Shown: positions 1 through 10,128 of the stretch, piece after piece | How positions within the stretch are numbered: position 1 is the stretch's first letter | Layout of the letters: every line of letters begins with the position of its first letter | Source of the DNA: Clostridiales bacterium | GTDB lineage: Bacteria > Bacillota > Clostridia > Lachnospirales > Lachnospiraceae | Reading direction: 5' to 3' | DNA length: 38,422 nt | Assembly: GCA_012839235.1 (NCBI GenBank) | Contig: DUNS01000183.1 | Coordinates: 1-38,422, forward strand | The notes under the pieces: generated by a model | Told to the model about the DNA's origin: nothing | The model's input: only the letters and a program-made list of their open reading frames with translations | The model's database searches: none | Program-made: the position numbers and the translations under genes

Positions 1-34
1 GTTATAAGATATTAGAAAGGTATGGTTTATAATA

Positions 35-1009
35 ATGGAAAAGAAGGTAAAAACCATTGGAGTATTAACTAGTGGTGGTGATGCCCCTGGAATGAACGCT
101 GCAATTCGAGCTGTTACTAGAACTGCCTTGCATGCTGGAATAAATGTTAAAGGAATCCTTAGAGGATATGCTGGTTTATTAGAAGAAGACATAATAGATA
201 TGGATGGCCATAGTGTTTCTGATATTATTCAACGGGGAGGTACAGTTTTATATACAGCCCGTTGTCCAGAATTTGTTAGGCCTGAAATCCAGGTTAAGGG
301 TGCTGAAATATTAAAGAAGCATGGCATTGACGGACTGGTTGTTATTGGAGGTGACGGCTCATTTAAGGGAGCAGAAGCTCTTTCTAAGAATGGTGTCAAT
401 ACAGTTGCTATTCCTGGAACAATCGATTTAGACATTGCTTGTACAGATTATACTATCGGATTTGACACTGCGGTTAATACTGCCATGGAGACAGTGGATA
501 AGGTAAGAGACACTTCAACCTCCCATGAAAGATGTAGTATAATTGAAGTTATGGGAAGGATGGCTGGCCATATTGCCTTATGGTGTGGTATTGCTTGTGG
601 TGCAGAGGAAATTCTTACTGTAGAACGATATGATTATGACGAACAAAGAATAATTAATAGTATAATTGAAAAGCGCAGATTAGGAAAGAAGCACTATATT
701 ATTATTAATGCTGAAGGGGTTGGTGACTCTAATGGTATGGCTAAGAGAATTCAAGCTGCTACTGGTATGGAGACTAGAGAGACCATCATTGGATATGCCC
801 AAAGAGGAGGAACACCTACAGTAATGGACCGTGTTTATGCATCTACATTTGGAACAAAGGCCGCGGATTTATTAATGGCTGGTGCAAGCAACAGAGTGGT
901 TGCTTATCGAGGTGGAAAGTTTGTTGATTATGACATTCAGGAAGCTTTATCTATGACGAAGGACTTGGATGAGTATATGTATAATATGTCAATTAGACTT
1001 TCTAGATAA
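35..1009 (+). CDS. pfkA: 6-phosphofructokinase (ATP-PFK family)
   Basis: N-terminal IGVLTSGGDAPGMNAAIRAV, GGDGSFKGA, GTIDLDIACTDYTIGFDTA and QRGGTPTVMDR motifs of PfkA; SD-like gaaagg upstream. Confidence 0.96.
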   Translation: MEKKVKTIGVLTSGGDAPGMNAAIRAVTRTALHAGINVKGILRGYAGLLEEDIIDMDGHSVSDIIQRGGTVLYTARCPEFVRPEIQVKGAEILKKHGIDGLVVIGGDGSFKGAEALSKNGVNTVAIPGTIDLDIACTDYTIGFDTAVNTAMETVDKVRDTSTSHERCSIIEVMGRMAGHIALWCGIACGAEEILTVERYDYDEQRIINSIIEKRRLGKKHYIIINAEGVGDSNGMAKRIQAATGMETRETIIGYAQRGGTPTVMDRVYASTFGTKAADLLMAGASNRVVAYRGGKFVDYDIQEALSMTKDLDEYMYNMSIRLSR

Positions 1010-1122
1010 TAGAACCTAATGTAAAAGATATCATGAATAAAGGCAAGACTATGATTAGGTATTTAACCAAGTCATGTCCTGCCTATTCTTATTTTTAATG
1101 AAGAAAGGTACGGTCAATTTAT

Positions 1123-2880
1123 ATGAGTAAAAAAGCAAAAAAGTTTTTATCCTATTATAAGCCCTATCTGCCTTTGTTTTTTGCAGATATGTTTTTTGCA
1201 TTATTGGCAGCAGGAATATCCCTAGTTTATCCAATGATTGTTAGGTATATTACCAATAATGTTATTACGGGAACGAATATAACTGAATCTGTACCAACTA
1301 TTATTAAATTAATATTTCTAATGGTTGGACTATTGATATTAGAGTATATTAGTAATTTTTTTATATCATATAAAGGTCATATTATGGGAGCAAAGATGGA
1401 ATATGATATGCGAAATGATATATTTGAGCATTATCAGAAGCTGTCTTTTAATTTCTTTGATAATCAAAAAACTGGACAGTTGATGACAAGGATAACCAAT
1501 GATCTTTTTGATATCACAGAATTATGTCACCATGGTCCAGAAGACATTGTTATTTCTATAATAAAATTTGTTGGAGCCTTTGTTATATTAATACAGATTA
1601 ACTTGCCTCTAACAATGATTGTTTTTGCATTTCTTCCTTTGATGTTCTTTTTCGCTTTAAAAATGAGAAAAAAGATGAGTAGAGCATTTCGAAGAAACAG
1701 AGAACGTGTAGCTGAAATTAATGCACAAATCGAAGACAATATCTCGGGAATTAGAGTTGTAAAGTCCTTTGCCAATGAACCATCAGAGATAGATAAGTTT
1801 CATGAGGGAAACTCTAGATTTGTTGAAAGCAAACGTAACAGCTACTGGCATATGGCTACCTTCCATTCAGGCTTAAGTATGTTTACAGGATTAATTAATG
1901 TGGCAGTTATAGCAGGTGGTGGATTATTTATAGCCCATGAGATTATTGATGTAGCAGACCTTCTTACCTTTATGCTTTATATTAATAATCTTGTGGATCC
2001 AGTTAAGAAACTGATTAGCTTTACAGAACAATTTCAAAATGGTATGACTGGGTTTGATCGCTTCTATGAAATTCTTAGTATTGAACCTGATATTGTTGAT
2101 AGATCAGGAGCCATTACCATGAAAGATGTTAAAGGTGATATAGAGTTTAACAATGTGTCATTCAAGTATGATGGGACTAATACTGAGGTATTTAAAAATA
2201 TTAATCTTCATGTTAATGCTGGAGATTATATGGCCTTGGTTGGTTCATCTGGTGTCGGTAAGACAACATTGTGTAGCCTTATTCCTCGGTTTTATGAGGT
2301 GTCCGAGGGTAATATTAAGATTGATGGTATAGATATACGGGATATAAAGCTTCGCTCATTGAGACAAAAAATAGGCATAGTACAGCAGGATGTATATCTT
2401 TTTGCTGGCACAGTTATGGACAATATTCGTTACGGTAAACAGGATGCCACAGAGGAAGAGGTAGTTGAAGCAGCCATGAATGCTAATGCCCATGAATTTA
2501 TAATGGAACTACCAGAAGGTTATAATACGTATATAGGTCAGAGAGGTATTAAGCTTTCAGGAGGACAGAAGCAGCGACTTAGTATAGCAAGAGTATTTTT
2601 AAAGAATCCACCAATTTTAATTTTTGATGAAGCAACATCAGCTCTTGATAATGAAAGTGAGAAGGTGGTTCAAGATTCACTTGAAAAGCTGGCAAGAAAC
2701 AGAACTACATTTGTAATCGCCCATAGATTATCTACTATAAAAAATGCTGAAAAAATACTTGTATTGACTGAAGAGGGCATCGAGGAAACTGGAACTCACG
2801 AGGACCTGATGGAAGTAGATGGAATCTACGCCAGCTTATATCGCTTGGCCTATGAGAAGGATTTAGAAAAACATATGTAA
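1123..2880 (+). CDS. ABC transporter, fused permease and ATP-binding protein (half-transporter exporter)
   Basis: N-terminal TM domain, Walker A GSSGVGKTT, signature LSGGQKQR, Walker B ILIFDEATSALD. Confidence 0.95.
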   Translation: MSKKAKKFLSYYKPYLPLFFADMFFALLAAGISLVYPMIVRYITNNVITGTNITESVPTIIKLIFLMVGLLILEYISNFFISYKGHIMGAKMEYDMRNDIFEHYQKLSFNFFDNQKTGQLMTRITNDLFDITELCHHGPEDIVISIIKFVGAFVILIQINLPLTMIVFAFLPLMFFFALKMRKKMSRAFRRNRERVAEINAQIEDNISGIRVVKSFANEPSEIDKFHEGNSRFVESKRNSYWHMATFHSGLSMFTGLINVAVIAGGGLFIAHEIIDVADLLTFMLYINNLVDPVKKLISFTEQFQNGMTGFDRFYEILSIEPDIVDRSGAITMKDVKGDIEFNNVSFKYDGTNTEVFKNINLHVNAGDYMALVGSSGVGKTTLCSLIPRFYEVSEGNIKIDGIDIRDIKLRSLRQKIGIVQQDVYLFAGTVMDNIRYGKQDATEEEVVEAAMNANAHEFIMELPEGYNTYIGQRGIKLSGGQKQRLSIARVFLKNPPILIFDEATSALDNESEKVVQDSLEKLARNRTTFVIAHRLSTIKNAEKILVLTEEGIEETGTHEDLMEVDGIYASLYRLAYEKDLEKHM

Positions 2881-3081
2881 GAATTGGTTCAAAAATCGAC
2901 GATTTATATGGAACTTCATAAGCACTTTTAGCGTCTAATTATTGAAAAGCAAACAGAAGAAGCGCAACTGCTATGAACCCATTTTCATATTTACATCGTC
3001 TATTTAAACAGTGTATACTGTATTTATGTTGAGTCATTAAGGGACGATGACAATAATAATGGTATATAGGGGGATGGCAGG

Positions 3082-3636
3082 ATGGATAATGATAACCAAA
3101 AAAATCTCTCGAAGAATGATACTGCCTATGATATTGAAAACTTGATGTGGGAATACGGTAACGATGTACTCCGTACAGCATATATGTATGTCAAGGATAT
3201 TCATACTGCAGAAGATATTTTTCAAGATGTATTTATTAAAGTAAACTCAAAGCTTTCTACATTTGAAGGAAACTCTAGCATCAAAACATGGATAATTCGG
3301 ATCACCATAAATACTGCTAAGGATTTTTTAAAGAGCGCATGGAATCGCAGGGTAGTTCCTATGATGGAATATAAAGAGGATGCTATTATTAGTGATTCGG
3401 ATTATGAGAGTGTAGAGAATGAGGACACTAATAAGATGATTATGGAGACAGTATTGTCTCTACCAGTTAAATATAAGGATGTTATACTAAGTGTTTACTA
3501 TAATGATATGACTATTGCTGAGACAGCAGAGTACTTAAACCTACCAGAGGGAACTATCAAAAGTCGTCTTTCTAGAGCAAGAAAGAAGTTGAAAGACGGA
3601 TTAGAAGGGAGGGTTTCGGATGAAAGATGGAAATAA
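3082..3636 (+). CDS. RNA polymerase sigma factor, ECF/sigma-70 family
   Basis: Region 2 (YMYVKDIHTAEDIFQDVFIKV) and region 4 (LPEGTIKSRLSRARKKLK) motifs. Confidence 0.93.
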   Translation: MDNDNQKNLSKNDTAYDIENLMWEYGNDVLRTAYMYVKDIHTAEDIFQDVFIKVNSKLSTFEGNSSIKTWIIRITINTAKDFLKSAWNRRVVPMMEYKEDAIISDSDYESVENEDTNKMIMETVLSLPVKYKDVILSVYYNDMTIAETAEYLNLPEGTIKSRLSRARKKLKDGLEGRVSDERWK

Positions 3637-4600
3637 TACTGAAGATATGAATTTGGATGATCTAAACATTAAGTCTCATCTGAATACTTCTCTTGAATTT
3701 TCTCGAATTAGTGTGTCTGAGGAGTTAATACAAAAGACACTGAAGGCTATTAATGAGCAGCCAACTACATTAGTGGAAAATGAAGAAAGAATAATAAAGG
3801 CTAAGAATATTTCTTGGAATTCATATGCTCGTAGGTTGACAGCAGCTGCAGCTGCTTTGATAGTCTTCATTGGAGGCTACAGCATAATAAAAAGCAGTGT
3901 AGGTATGAAATCCACAAAAAATGATAGCGGTATCTATATGGAGAGTAATTTATCAAAGGACGATTTCACATCAAAGGACGATTTCACATCCAAGGACGAT
4001 TTCACATCCAAGGATGATTTATCATCCAAGGATGATTTATCATCCTTTGATATGGCACAGCCTAAAACAGAGAGTCCAGTTTCTGAGAGTGATCAGGTAT
4101 TATTCTCTGCAACAGCAAGGGATATGGATGATGCTACCCTTGGAACAGCAAAAGAAGATTATACAATTGCTAGTGAAGATGAGCAGGATATGAAATCAGG
4201 TTCTTTATCAAGGGCGGGAAGTTATGATGGAGGACCCTCTGCTGTGGGATTTGGTCAGGTTTACGGAGGGACTGCGGATGTGATTGAAAGTATAGTGATT
4301 ACAGATGACGGCGCTGGTAAATCGGTAATCATCACAGAAGAGGCAGAATTATTAAAAGTTTATTCACTCCTAGATAGTTATTTATATAGAGCTGCCGATA
4401 GTGGTCTTTCTAGCAATATTTATTATTCAATAGACATTAAAGAATATCAATCTGATGGAATAAATACAATAAACATAGGTGATACAGTAACTATATCCTC
4501 AGAGACTGAGAACTCTGATAGTACTCAGGCGTATGAGATGATAAATCTTGAGGAGTTTAACCATGAATTAAAGGTACTCATCGAAAGCTACTCAAACTAA
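3620..4600 (+). CDS. Putative anti-sigma factor / single-pass membrane protein
   Basis: Overlaps the sigma gene end by 17 nt (translational coupling), one TM segment (LTAAAAALIVFIGGYSIIKSS), extracytoplasmic domain; role inferred from position. Confidence 0.7.
   Translation: MKDGNNTEDMNLDDLNIKSHLNTSLEFSRISVSEELIQKTLKAINEQPTTLVENEERIIKAKNISWNSYARRLTAAAAALIVFIGGYSIIKSSVGMKSTKNDSGIYMESNLSKDDFTSKDDFTSKDDFTSKDDLSSKDDLSSFDMAQPKTESPVSESDQVLFSATARDMDDATLGTAKEDYTIASEDEQDMKSGSLSRAGSYDGGPSAVGFGQVYGGTADVIESIVITDDGAGKSVIITEEAELLKVYSLLDSYLYRAADSGLSSNIYYSIDIKEYQSDGINTINIGDTVTISSETENSDSTQAYEMINLEEFNHELKVLIESYSN
3953..4042 (+). repeat. Tandem repeat, five 18-bp units encoding SKDD(F/L)(T/S)
   Basis: tcaaaggacgatttcaca x2, tccaaggacgatttcaca x1, tccaaggatgatttatca x2, in frame. 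Confidence 0.95.
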
Positions 4601-4613
4601 AAGAATATAATAT

Positions 4614-4826
4614 AAAAAAACCTTCATTGTTTGCTACAATAAGTGGAAACAAGTACGGTGAAATATATTTTGATAAGCGACTGTTTTAAGTCGTTGGTAC
4701 TTAGGTCATGTATTGTATGACCTTATGTACCATTACGTACTTAAATCAAGGGAGAGCGTGTCGCTTATGAAATATATTTCACCGTACTTGTATAATAATG
4801 CTTATGCAAACAATGAAGGCTTTTTT
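4614..4826 (+). ncRNA. Candidate structured element, copy 1 (nested inverted repeats with conserved apical core)
   Basis: Outer arm 4614-4634/4806-4826 (one mismatch), 20-bp perfect arm 4650-4669/4771-4790, 9-bp 4673-4681/4760-4768, 7-bp 4685-4691/4739-4745, GGTAC 4696-4700/GTACC 4727-4731, apical 4703-4709/4717-4723. Core shared with 19.1 kb and 22.2 kb. Confidence 0.75.
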
Positions 4827-5109
4827 AGTTAATTTCTGTTACCTCACCAGTATCTTCTAAGGTGGCATTAGCTGAGCCAGGACTTCCTAAGGGTTCTTCA
4901 TCTGTTAGGTTAATTGACACATATTCTCTAGATGTTTCATCAGCTTCATCATCTTCCATATCAAAATCTTCAAAATCTTCAAAGTCATCAAAATCATCAA
5001 AATCATCAGAGGCATCCCTCTTTATATAATTCTTATATAAGTAATAGGCACCAGCTGCCATAGTTACAAGTGAGAGGGTTCCAAACATGAATTTTCTAAT
5101 TTTCTTCAT
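4825..5109 (-). CDS. Small membrane protein with acidic DDF/EDF repeat
   Basis: ORF with N-terminal TM segment followed by DDFDDFDDFEDFEDFDMEDDEADE; aggatg SD-like upstream on minus strand. Confidence 0.7.
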   Translation of the reverse strand: MKKIRKFMFGTLSLVTMAAGAYYLYKNYIKRDASDDFDDFDDFEDFEDFDMEDDEADETSREYVSINLTDEEPLGSPGSANATLEDTGEVTEIN

Positions 5110-5324
5110 ATGCTTAACATCCTTTCAAAGCTATATTAGTAATTATGTACTATTATTTGATTATAATTCATATGTGATGAAAAAGAAAGCAAATAATCTT
5201 TAGTTATTTCCTGTGAAGAATAGTAACATAAAGCACCATCATTCGAGTTAATAATTCTTTACTTTTTGACATGAATACCTTATTATTATAGGCATGGAAT
5301 ATATAAATATGGAGGAAGATACAG

Positions 5325-5672
5325 ATGGAAGGACTTCATGAAACCCTTATTTTGGTTGCAGATGGGATTATATTATTTTTTGAGTTTATTGGAGTAGTTG
5401 TTATGCTGTGGACAGGCCTTAACGGTATAGTTAACTATGTGCGTAGAAATCGATTAGGACATCTTCATATGTTTCAAGGAATGGCTACGGCTTTAGGCTT
5501 CCTCTTAATAGGGGAGATCTTGCATACAATAACAGTTAGAGAGTTTAAAGATTTAATTATGGTTGGTGGCCTTATATTGTTACGAGTGGCAATAACAATG
5601 CTAATTAATTGGGAGATTAATTTGGAAAAGAAAGAAAATGCCATCAATGATAATGAGGAACCTGTCGAGTAG
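5325..5672 (+). CDS. DUF1622-like membrane protein
   Basis: About 115 aa with TM helices, RNRLGH and GEILHTITVREFKDL; resemblance from memory. Confidence 0.65.
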   Translation: MEGLHETLILVADGIILFFEFIGVVVMLWTGLNGIVNYVRRNRLGHLHMFQGMATALGFLLIGEILHTITVREFKDLIMVGGLILLRVAITMLINWEINLEKKENAINDNEEPVE

Positions 5673-5726
5673 AAATATATGCTAAAAAATCAAATTTAAG
5701 GCATTTGTAAAGAAATTAACAATATT

Positions 5727-5755
5727 TTGACACATAATTATTGCTATGATACTAT
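5727..5755 (+). promoter_or_regulatory. Sigma-A-like promoter upstream of the Ig-like surface protein
   Basis: TTGACA 5727-5732, 17-nt spacer, TACTAT 5750-5755. Confidence 0.55.
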
Positions 5756-5832
5756 ATATAGTAATAGGATGTCCATAATTTACTAGTATGGTACACAAGG
5801 TAAATAAGCGATAAGCATAGGAGGAATTGTAA

Positions 5833-8385
5833 ATGAAATATAATCATTTGAAGAGGATTCCAGTTTTTATGACATTGTTAGTGTTAATGTCGTTTTTTTG
5901 GAATCAAGATGTAGTTACAGTAGCAGCGGCAACTCCGTCATTTACAAAGAGCAAAGTAACAATAGTTGGAGAGGATGAAACTTACCAGCTAGTTATTGAC
6001 AATAAGGTATCGGGGAGTAAATATAAGTGGTCAACCTCGGACAAAAATATTGCAAAGGTTTCCAGCTCAGGTATGGTAACAGCAGTAGGTAAGGGTACTG
6101 CCACAATTAAATGCAAGATTACCTATCCCTCCAAGAAGACTAAGACCCTGTCTGCCAAGGTAACGGTTAAGATCCCCGCAACTGGTATTAGAATTAACAA
6201 TGCTAATAAGGTTAATGGATCTCATATAATTGGAATAGGTGAGGAATACAACTTTAATCGTGATATTTTCCCAAGTAATTCATCTGATAAGACATATTGG
6301 TCAATTGGTGATGGAGAGGCAGATTGTATCGAGATTATTGGTACTTCCAACGGTATCGTAAAGGCTATAAAGCCTGGTAAGGTTATACTAGTAGCTACCG
6401 CTGCCACAAAAGCAACAGCTGAAGATGCTGCTGTAAGCTCTATTTACGATGCTGTAATAATTGAGGTTGTGGAACCTACAGCTACTGTAAGATCTGCAGA
6501 GATAAGTAGTTCGACCCAGATTAAGATAGTATTTGACAGTCCTATAGACAAGAGCACAATCATCGGATCTAAGGGTGAACTTCTTAATGGGGTTTTACTG
6601 ACCTTACAAAAGGATTCTAAAGACAACCTTGCTAAGGATCCTGGTAAATTAACACCTATCCTGGCAGATGATAATAAGACACTTACAATTACAAGCTCTA
6701 ATATGCTTTCCGGTGATTATAGTATTAATATAACTAGTGATGTAAAAACCAAGGATGGGGTCGCTATAGAACCATATTTTAGACAGATGAGCTATGTAGA
6801 TACAATAGGACCTGTTCTTACTGGTGTTACTTTAGACGATTCAGGTATGATTTCAACTATACGATTTAGTGAAGCAGTGGATTTTAGTAAGCTTAATATA
6901 ACTGAGGCAACATTGCTGCCAAGCAGTGGGAAGACAACCTATGATCCTGCAACAATCACTATGTTAAATAATAAGTTGAATTATGTTCCAAGTGAAGATA
7001 AGATGTCACTTACAATTAATCTATCTAATATTGCTCCTACAGATTACGGTAAGTCATTTACAATTGTAATCTCAGGAATAAAAGACTTGGCAGGGAACAT
7101 GCCACCAAGCTATACTTTAGCAGCAGTACTTCGTACAGACGTTACGCCAAGGGCTCAAGCCAAGTTAATATCGTTAACTCGTACTTCTTATAATACAATA
7201 ACTGCTACATTTAATAGGGCAATTAAGAATGCTGGATGGGCATCTATCGACGGAGGACCTATTACATATGGTGTAGTGTCAGGTGACAATAATAAGCAGG
7301 CTATATATACCCTTAATAATAATGAGATGAAATTAACTGGATCTATTCCAGTAGAAATTGGCTACTGGGATAGCTATAATGTTAATGAAAAAGATAAATC
7401 AGCAGAAAAGATGATTACACGGAGAGTGAATTTTACAGCTGATAAAACAAGCCCTCTACTAATTGAACATTCATACGATTCTGATACTAAGATATTAAGT
7501 CTTAGGTTTAATGAAGAGGTACGTCCTAACTTCGCAAATGGTGTAATACTTGCTAATCTTGTAACCATTAATGATGATATTAGGTCAGGTATTAACCTTA
7601 GCTATACTCAGTTATCTAGTACAGATAAGAAGATAGTGAACCTAAAGATTGATAATATGCAGGTGCTTGGTAATTATACATTTACCTTACATAAGGGCTT
7701 TATAGTTGACAACTTTAACAATGAAAGCTTAAGTAGAACTATATCCATAAGTAATGCCACTGGTACTTCCAATGAACTACCAGGACCTTATTTAATAGTT
7801 CAATCCACTACTAATTTGAATGAGATACATGTTAAGTTCAATAATAAGGTTGATGTAGCTTCTGCTCAGAATATTGGTAACTATTCTATTCCTGGAGTAA
7901 CAGTTATCTCTGCTTTGGTAATAGACAATACGACAGAGAATGGGGCAACAGTTGTTCTGACAGTGAAGGATTCAACCATTGATGTAACTGTAGAGAGACC
8001 TATAACAATTAAGGGGGTAATGGGTTACGGTGGAAACTTTACACCTATGAGCTCTTATACAACCTATGTAACTCTTGTAGAGAATAAGGCTCCACAGCTT
8101 ATATCCACAACCTTTGATAATAAGGCATTAGATAATATTAAGATGGTCTTTAGCGAGAAAATTGAAGGGGATCTTATTGTTGATGTAACTCAGCTGAATG
8201 GAGACTTTAGAGGAACTATTGATAATACTGTTACTATAGAAGGCAATACAGTCTATATCAATCTTCTGACCATTCCTGAAAGAAATACTGGACTTAGAAT
8301 AGATATTCTTGACAATGAGATAACAGACTTGAATGGTAATAAGGCAATACTTAATAGTATCTATATGGTAACGGCGAAATATTAG
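5833..8385 (+). CDS. Secreted Ig-like repeat surface protein (Big_2-type plus SbsA/Ig-like repeats)
   Basis: Signal peptide; KYKWSTSDKNIAKVSSSGMVTAVGKGTATIKCK Big_2 motif; repeated LDDSGMISTIRFSEAV / ISLTRTSYNTITATFNRAI / SYDSDTKILSLRFNEEV segments. Confidence 0.85.
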   Translation: MKYNHLKRIPVFMTLLVLMSFFWNQDVVTVAAATPSFTKSKVTIVGEDETYQLVIDNKVSGSKYKWSTSDKNIAKVSSSGMVTAVGKGTATIKCKITYPSKKTKTLSAKVTVKIPATGIRINNANKVNGSHIIGIGEEYNFNRDIFPSNSSDKTYWSIGDGEADCIEIIGTSNGIVKAIKPGKVILVATAATKATAEDAAVSSIYDAVIIEVVEPTATVRSAEISSSTQIKIVFDSPIDKSTIIGSKGELLNGVLLTLQKDSKDNLAKDPGKLTPILADDNKTLTITSSNMLSGDYSINITSDVKTKDGVAIEPYFRQMSYVDTIGPVLTGVTLDDSGMISTIRFSEAVDFSKLNITEATLLPSSGKTTYDPATITMLNNKLNYVPSEDKMSLTINLSNIAPTDYGKSFTIVISGIKDLAGNMPPSYTLAAVLRTDVTPRAQAKLISLTRTSYNTITATFNRAIKNAGWASIDGGPITYGVVSGDNNKQAIYTLNNNEMKLTGSIPVEIGYWDSYNVNEKDKSAEKMITRRVNFTADKTSPLLIEHSYDSDTKILSLRFNEEVRPNFANGVILANLVTINDDIRSGINLSYTQLSSTDKKIVNLKIDNMQVLGNYTFTLHKGFIVDNFNNESLSRTISISNATGTSNELPGPYLIVQSTTNLNEIHVKFNNKVDVASAQNIGNYSIPGVTVISALVIDNTTENGATVVLTVKDSTIDVTVERPITIKGVMGYGGNFTPMSSYTTYVTLVENKAPQLISTTFDNKALDNIKMVFSEKIEGDLIVDVTQLNGDFRGTIDNTVTIEGNTVYINLLTIPERNTGLRIDILDNEITDLNGNKAILNSIYMVTAKY

Positions 8386-8403
8386 TCAGATTAAAATATT
8401 GAA

Positions 8404-8438
8404 GAACCCACAGAAACCTAGTCGATTACTGTGGGTTC
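8404..8438 (+). terminator. Terminator-like hairpin
   Basis: gaacccacag 8404-8413 / ctgtgggttc 8429-8438. Confidence 0.65.
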
Positions 8439-8471
8439 CTTCTAAATACAAAATAAAGGGGACTAAATTAT

Positions 8472-8864
8472 ATGTATGAGTTTAAAGAAGAATTCAAATC
8501 AGGTATTGAACAAATTGATGCAGAGCACAGAAGATTGTTTGAGATAGCAGACCAGCTTTACATGTTGATGATAGATGAATTTATTCCTGATAAATATGAC
8601 TATATTTTACAGGTTTTAAATGAGCTGAAGGATTATGCTGCAACCCACTTTAAGCATGAAGAAGAGTATATGATGAAGATACGCTATAGAAAGCTAATTT
8701 CCCAGAAAGCTGAACATGATGAGTTTATCGCTAAAATCTCAGAGTATGATTTTGATAGAATTGATGAAAACCAAAGACAGGTGATTTTGGATTTATTAGA
8801 ATTTTTAAATGACTGGCTCATTCATCATATACTTGAAAGTGACAAGCTTATAGGACAAGAATAA
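8472..8864 (+). CDS. Bacteriohemerythrin
   Basis: MYEFKEEFKSGIEQIDAEHRRLFEIAD, HFKHEEEYM, HDEF, HHIL iron-ligand pattern. Confidence 0.92.
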   Translation: MYEFKEEFKSGIEQIDAEHRRLFEIADQLYMLMIDEFIPDKYDYILQVLNELKDYAATHFKHEEEYMMKIRYRKLISQKAEHDEFIAKISEYDFDRIDENQRQVILDLLEFLNDWLIHHILESDKLIGQE

Positions 8865-8886
8865 TTATTACAAATTTCAAATCAAG

Positions 8887-10128
8887 CTAAAAGGTTCTTG
8901 TGAAGATATCACTTTTCTCCAATAGGCTTTCAATTGTATTAAATCCTAGCTGTTGGAGAAGCTCGATTACATAAGGATTATCAATTGGGGTAGGGTAAGG
9001 AGCGGCTTTGCCATAGGCTTCCACATTGGTTCGGCCTTCCTCATGGGGGATCAATACTTTTGGTCCTCCTACACAGCCTCCAATACAGCCCATCCCTTCA
9101 TAGAAATTAGCATTAATTCTACCTTCTATTATGTCATTAATCATTTCCTTACACCTTGAAACACCATGTGCTTGCTTAGCCTGAAGAGCAATTTCTCGAT
9201 CGGGGTTTATCCTTTGTAGGGTTTGAGCCACTGCTTCGCTAACACCACCAGTGTGAGCATAGATTCTACCTCCCCTAGAGGAGTGATCTTTTTCGCTTTC
9301 TTCCATCTGAGCTGGATCAATTTCCATAATGTCAAAGATGTCTTGTATTTCTTGAAAGGTCAATACAAAGTCTACGGCCCCAGCAATATCCTTTTCTCTG
9401 GCTTCCTTTTTCTTTGCTAAACATGGCCCAATAAAAATAGTTAATGCATTGGGATGGATAGTCTTTATGGCACGACCACTGGCAATCATAGGGGATACGG
9501 AAGGTGGAACATGAGGGATTAAATCATAGTAGATTTTTCGAATCATCGAAATCCACATAGGACAGCAGCAGCTGGTAAGTTGGTAGTCCCCCTTGGTTTT
9601 AATCTTCTCATTAAATTCTAAGGCCTCCTTTAATGTAAGGATGTCGGCAAATAAAGCTTCTTCAACCATACCATCGAACCCCACTTTTTTTAAAGCTGTT
9701 CGAAGCTTCCCAGGAGTTACCTCATTACCATATTGACCAAGGAAGGCAGGAGCAACCAAAGCATATACAAGATCATTATGGGAACGCATGGCTTGAAGGG
9801 CAGGTATTATATCCTTACTACTTGTTATATTCTTTGCGCGACATTCTTGAATACATATGGAGCAACCCTCACATTGATCTATATTAACAACCATTTTGCC
9901 GGAATCCCCAGGATGAACTGCATGGAAAGGACACACTTTAACACAATGGGGGTCATCCTCATGGCATTGGCAGTCACCTACATGCCAGACCAGTGGCTGT
10001 TTTTCTGGATGTAAGAGGCAATCCAGCTGATCTGTATCATAGTAATCTAATTTTTCTAGAAAGCTCATGTCCTTATCCTTAAGAGTCCGACGCAAAACCT
10101 CATAATATAAATCTTCAAATGTTTTCAT
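8887..10128 (-). CDS. [FeFe]-hydrogenase large-subunit C-terminal-domain protein with ferredoxin-type 4Fe-4S N-terminus (group B-like)
   Basis: CEGCSICIQEC cluster motif; H-cluster-like TSCCCPMW, GPCLAKKKEA, EGMGCIGGCVGGPK. Confidence 0.85.
   Translation of the reverse strand: MKTFEDLYYEVLRRTLKDKDMSFLEKLDYYDTDQLDCLLHPEKQPLVWHVGDCQCHEDDPHCVKVCPFHAVHPGDSGKMVVNIDQCEGCSICIQECRAKNITSSKDIIPALQAMRSHNDLVYALVAPAFLGQYGNEVTPGKLRTALKKVGFDGMVEEALFADILTLKEALEFNEKIKTKGDYQLTSCCCPMWISMIRKIYYDLIPHVPPSVSPMIASGRAIKTIHPNALTIFIGPCLAKKKEAREKDIAGAVDFVLTFQEIQDIFDIMEIDPAQMEESEKDHSSRGGRIYAHTGGVSEAVAQTLQRINPDREIALQAKQAHGVSRCKEMINDIIEGRINANFYEGMGCIGGCVGGPKVLIPHEEGRTNVEAYGKAAPYPTPIDNPYVIELLQQLGFNTIESLLEKSDIFTRTF

Noticed and set aside
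3921-4193. Out-of-frame 90-aa ORF rich in RTISHPR repeats
   Set aside because: It is the alternate-frame reading of the 18-bp tandem repeat within the anti-sigma-like CDS; no own ribosome site or family.
8953-10014. Plus-strand ORFs antisense to the hydrogenase-like gene (8953-9159, 9223-9420, 9733-10014)
   Set aside because: Shadow ORFs opposite a strongly supported CDS, with no recognisable domains.
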